Assembly: GCF_029266855.1 (NCBI RefSeq)
Contig: NZ_JAQSWB010000005.1
Span: 124,001-188,000 of the forward strand
DNA: 64,000 nt
Reading direction: 5' to 3'
From: Fluviicola sp.
Lineage (GTDB): Bacteria > Bacteroidota > Bacteroidia > Flavobacteriales_D > Crocinitomicaceae
The position numbers and the translations under genes were made by a program. The notes under the pieces were generated by a model. The model ran no database searches. It saw only the letters and a program-made list of their open reading frames with translations, and was not told the origin of the DNA. This document shows, one piece after another, positions 61,829 through 64,000 of the stretch (positions within the stretch are counted from its first letter, which is position 1; each line of letters opens with the position of its first letter).

Positions 61829-63523
61829 TTATATTTTGCTGATTATTACGTGATTCAGCACCAAAACATCCAATGCCGATTCCTTAAACAAAGCAAGAGC
61901 TTGTTCAGGAGTTTCCACAATGGGCATTCCTTTCTTGTTAAAACTGGTATTAAGCAAAACCCCCATTCCTGTTTCCTTCTGAAAAGCCTGAATCAATTTG
62001 AAAAACAACTCATTCCACGTTTTGTCTACCGTTTGAACGCGAGCTGTTCCATTTACGTGAGTTACGTTTTGTAATTGTTCCACGTATTCAGCTTTGGTAT
62101 CATCCACCAAAATCATATACGGGCTTTTTCTTCCGGACTTAAAATAAGTAGCAGCAAACTCAGGTAAAACTGCCGGGGCAAAGGGTCGAAAATCTTCCCT
62201 AAACTTAATATTCGCATTGATGTGATCTCCCAAACCCTTAATGCCGGGATGAGCCAGGATGCTTCTGTGTCCTAATGCGCGGGGTCCGAATTCGGAATGA
62301 TCCTGGAACCAGCCGATGGTTTTCCCCTCAGCTAATTTCTTCGAAGTAAATGCAAGCAGCTCGGATGTTTCCAATCGCAGGATCTTCCAACTTTCAGACG
62401 CACTTGCCAAAGCAGATTCAATCTCCGAATCAGAATAGCTTCTGCCAAAACAGGTGTTTTCATCGGACTTAACTTTCGACCTGTTCAAAACTTCAAGCCA
62501 ACCGTAATAGGCACATCCCAATGCGAGACCATTATCTCCTGCCGCAGGTTCGATGTAAAAATCAGAAACGACTCCTTCATTTAGTAAAAAAGCGTTCGCT
62601 ACGGCATTTAAAGCCACGCCGCCGCTATAACACACCTTTTTACCCGGAAAACGCTCCAAACGGTTCTCAAAACACCAACGGACAGCTTTTTCAACTTGTT
62701 TCTGGGCCCAAAAAGCCACATCCGCATAATATTGAAAATGATCCTTGAAAAAGACATAACCCGTAAATGGTCTTGTGAAAACTTCCTGCCAATCGTCGCG
62801 GACCAGCAAGGATCCGTTTTCAAACTTGAAAGCTTCCTTTTCTATTCTTCCCGCTTTTCCATAAGGAGCCAAACCCATCAACTTCCCCACATCATCCATA
62901 TTTCCAAAGACATATCGGCTGACTGCAGCATAAAATCCACCAATAGAATGTTTCGTTGCAGGTAATTTCAGATCATTTCCCGGATTCAGTTCAACCTCAC
63001 TAAAATCCTTGAAAAGAGCATTCATTTTTTGTCCGTCAAAATGATAAAAACTATCCTTTTCACAATACATTCTCTCTCCCAACTCCAGGATTCTCTTACC
63101 CGGAATAATTGTGTTGTCGCTTATATCAGAGCACTGTTCATATGGGCTTCCACAGCCATCGATCACCATTACGAGACAATCGTCAAAATCACAGGTTCCC
63201 ACCGCACTGTAAGCATGAGCCAAATGATGGGAAATACTGATCAATGGAGGTGCTTCTGTTCCGGAAAACAGTCGTTTCCCGTGAAACCTGTTTCGATCCG
63301 GAATCTCAAAATTAGCTGTTTGCACAACCAATTCAACATCTTCGAGTGTAATTCCCTCTGCATCCAGGCAATACTGAATGGCGTCCGTATCATTTCCTCC
63401 GTCGTGTTTGATCCTGGTAATGCGTTCTTTTTCAATTCCGACGCAAACATGCCCGTCTTTCAATAAGACTGCAGATCCGTTGTGAGAAAGTCCTGTTCCC
63501 AGAACATAAAGTGGTTTTGACAT
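61829..63523 (-). CDS. carbamoyltransferase (NodU/CmcH/TobZ-type)
   Basis: 564 residues, typical length. N-terminal ASKHA-like domain: LGTGLSHNGSAVLLKDGHV, the metal-binding ISHHLAHAYSA (two His) and VIDGCGSP; the C-terminal YrdC-like carbamoyl-transfer domain has CYSGGVALNAVANA, GDNGLALGCA, GPRALGHRSILAHP and VLLNTSFNKKG. The enzyme family moves a carbamoyl group from carbamoyl phosphate via carbamoyl-AMP to a hydroxyl of a sugar or antibiotic. The acceptor here is unknown and no biosynthetic cluster is nearby. It follows the S4 protein gene by 26 bases on the same strand. Confidence 0.93.
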   Translation of the reverse strand: MSKPLYVLGTGLSHNGSAVLLKDGHVCVGIEKERITRIKHDGGNDTDAIQYCLDAEGITLEDVELVVQTANFEIPDRNRFHGKRLFSGTEAPPLISISHHLAHAYSAVGTCDFDDCLVMVIDGCGSPYEQCSDISDNTIIPGKRILELGERMYCEKDSFYHFDGQKMNALFKDFSEVELNPGNDLKLPATKHSIGGFYAAVSRYVFGNMDDVGKLMGLAPYGKAGRIEKEAFKFENGSLLVRDDWQEVFTRPFTGYVFFKDHFQYYADVAFWAQKQVEKAVRWCFENRLERFPGKKVCYSGGVALNAVANAFLLNEGVVSDFYIEPAAGDNGLALGCAYYGWLEVLNRSKVKSDENTCFGRSYSDSEIESALASASESWKILRLETSELLAFTSKKLAEGKTIGWFQDHSEFGPRALGHRSILAHPGIKGLGDHINANIKFREDFRPFAPAVLPEFAATYFKSGRKSPYMILVDDTKAEYVEQLQNVTHVNGTARVQTVDKTWNELFFKLIQAFQKETGMGVLLNTSFNKKGMPIVETPEQALALFKESALDVLVLNHVIISKI

Positions 63524-63549
63524 GAATAGTAGCTTAGTTCCAGTTTTTG

Positions 63550-63948
63550 TTAATCGTCTCCTTCATCCTCATCTTCAAGCCATTCAAAAAAGGAATCTAA
63601 ATTATCACGATCCTTCCGGGAAGGGCGACCCGTTCCATATTCCCGGTACACACTTTGTGCTTCACGGTAAGTCTTGAATTTCTCCAATTCCAGAGGATCC
63701 GTAATATCGATCAGGTAATCTGCAACCAGTTTTGCACCTACTCTCCTGTCCAATAAATCCTTGATCTTATAACTGAATGTCGCGTTGTTCTTAATGATCG
63801 AGATCGTATCTCCTATTTTTACTTCTTTCGAAGGTTTAACCGGATTTTGGTTCAATTTTATTTTGTTCTTCTGAACCATCTCTGTTGCCAGAGTTCTTGT
63901 TTTAGCCAAGCGAACAAACCAAACATATTTATCAATTCTTAAGCTCAT
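63550..63948 (-). CDS. S4-domain RNA-binding protein (Hsp15-like)
   Basis: 132 residues. The N-terminal S4 domain (about 1-60) reads RIDKYVWFVRLAKTRTLATE with the alpha-L RNA-binding pattern, then MVQKNKIKLNQNPVKPSKEV and KIGDTISI. A helical stretch (LELEKFKTYREAQSVYREYG) follows, then a basic-acidic tail (GRPSRKDRDNLDSFFEW, EDEDEGDD). Hsp15 binds free 50S subunits carrying a nascent chain after heat stress; whether this homologue does so is inferred. Probable unit with the carbamoyltransferase gene. Confidence 0.9.
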   Translation of the reverse strand: MSLRIDKYVWFVRLAKTRTLATEMVQKNKIKLNQNPVKPSKEVKIGDTISIIKNNATFSYKIKDLLDRRVGAKLVADYLIDITDPLELEKFKTYREAQSVYREYGTGRPSRKDRDNLDSFFEWLEDEDEGDD

Positions 63949-64000
63949 CTCTCAATTTTTTAGGCAAAGACGAAACAACCAGATCGTAAGAATGTACGAT
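63932..64000 (-). CDS. possible C-terminus of an upstream gene (partial)
   Basis: The minus strand from 64000 carries an open frame that ends in TGA at 63934-63932, overlapping the S4 gene start by 17 bases. Its last residues read IVHSYDLVVSSLPKKLRDEL then KN. The other two minus-strand frames hit stops before 63948. Overlapping minus-strand genes are common nearby, so a real gene end is plausible, but the stretch is too short for a family call. Confidence 0.35.
   Translation of the reverse strand: MVHSYDLVVSSLPKKLRDELKN

Noticed and set aside
63029-63466. 145-codon antisense frame in the carbamoyltransferase gene
   Set aside because: Conserved enzyme motifs lie on the other strand; no supporting signal.
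1-64000. tRNA, rRNA or transposase genes
   Set aside because: I saw no cloverleaf-like T-arm sequence, rRNA landmark, DDE transposase or integrase in any frame.

Overview
The window looks like chromosomal DNA of a Bacteroidota (Flavobacteriales-type) bacterium, possibly near Fluviicola/Crocinitomicaceae; that placement is inferred from gene families and not from a search. Supporting signs seen directly are eight secreted proteins ending in a type IX secretion (T9SS) type-A sorting domain (a YPNPT-like motif, then a C-terminal beta-rich tail ending in KK/SK/VK/KF), a TonB-dependent receptor with an N-terminal carboxypeptidase-regulatory-like domain, a three-gene sdhCAB operon with a five-helix cytochrome b, an FHS-family sugar transporter, and many starts without a Shine-Dalgarno box but with the Bacteroidetes -7 promoter word TAnnTTTG upstream. 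I found no tRNA, rRNA, CRISPR array, insertion-sequence transposase or prophage gene.

Layout. 1-2.45 kb (minus): the N-terminus of an RDD membrane protein, a secreted endonuclease/exonuclease/phosphatase-fold protein and an M42 aminopeptidase. 2.8-10.1 kb (plus): a PKD/PCMD-like T9SS protein, a TonB receptor followed by a SCO1/SenC copper-chaperone-like protein, and an FHS transporter with an unusual insertion. 10.2-14 kb: sdhC-sdhA-sdhB (respiratory complex II). 14.2-18 kb: two more T9SS proteins (PA domain; DUF2341). 18.1-23.5 kb (minus): an overlapping operon of a secreted unknown, uridine kinase and an NtrY-like histidine kinase. 23.6-28.1 kb (plus): a thioredoxin-fold protein, a T9SS serine endopeptidase and radA. 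28.2-37.8 kb: three tandem giant SprB-repeat T9SS paralogues with the same architecture. 37.9-42.8 kb: a PIN-PhoH ATPase, a secreted unknown, a DUF1003 protein, an MpaB-like oxygenase and a membrane protein. 42.8-44.7 kb: a ClC channel next to a GxxExxY-family gene that sits inside a 33-bp inverted repeat. 44.8-49.9 kb (minus): an ankyrin protein, a delta-60-repeat T9SS protein and metG. 50-52.9 kb: four small envelope proteins, one with a stand-alone SecD-like domain. 52.9-57.1 kb: xseA, xseB, feoA, feoB and a 40-residue FeoB-associated Cys-rich protein missed by length cut-offs. 57.2-61.8 kb: LemA, a DUF2207 protein and a VWA protein. 61.8-64 kb (minus): an S4 RNA-binding protein and a carbamoyltransferase.

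How it fits together. Most of the window is housekeeping (complex II, MetRS, RadA, ExoVII, uridine kinase, ferrous iron uptake) interleaved with a large secreted/adhesive repertoire exported by the T9SS, whose own machinery is not in the window. Transcription units are short and often closed by clear intrinsic terminators.

The most interesting unexplained structure is the 573-bp unit at 44091-44663: a GxxExxY (predicted PD-(D/E)XK-fold) gene between 33-bp inverted repeats matching at 29 of 33 positions and built from CGCAGA-type sub-repeats, with a gene-less relative at 49932-50033 and a solo half-copy near 54451. This looks like an autonomous element and its miniature derivatives, but mobility is inference only.
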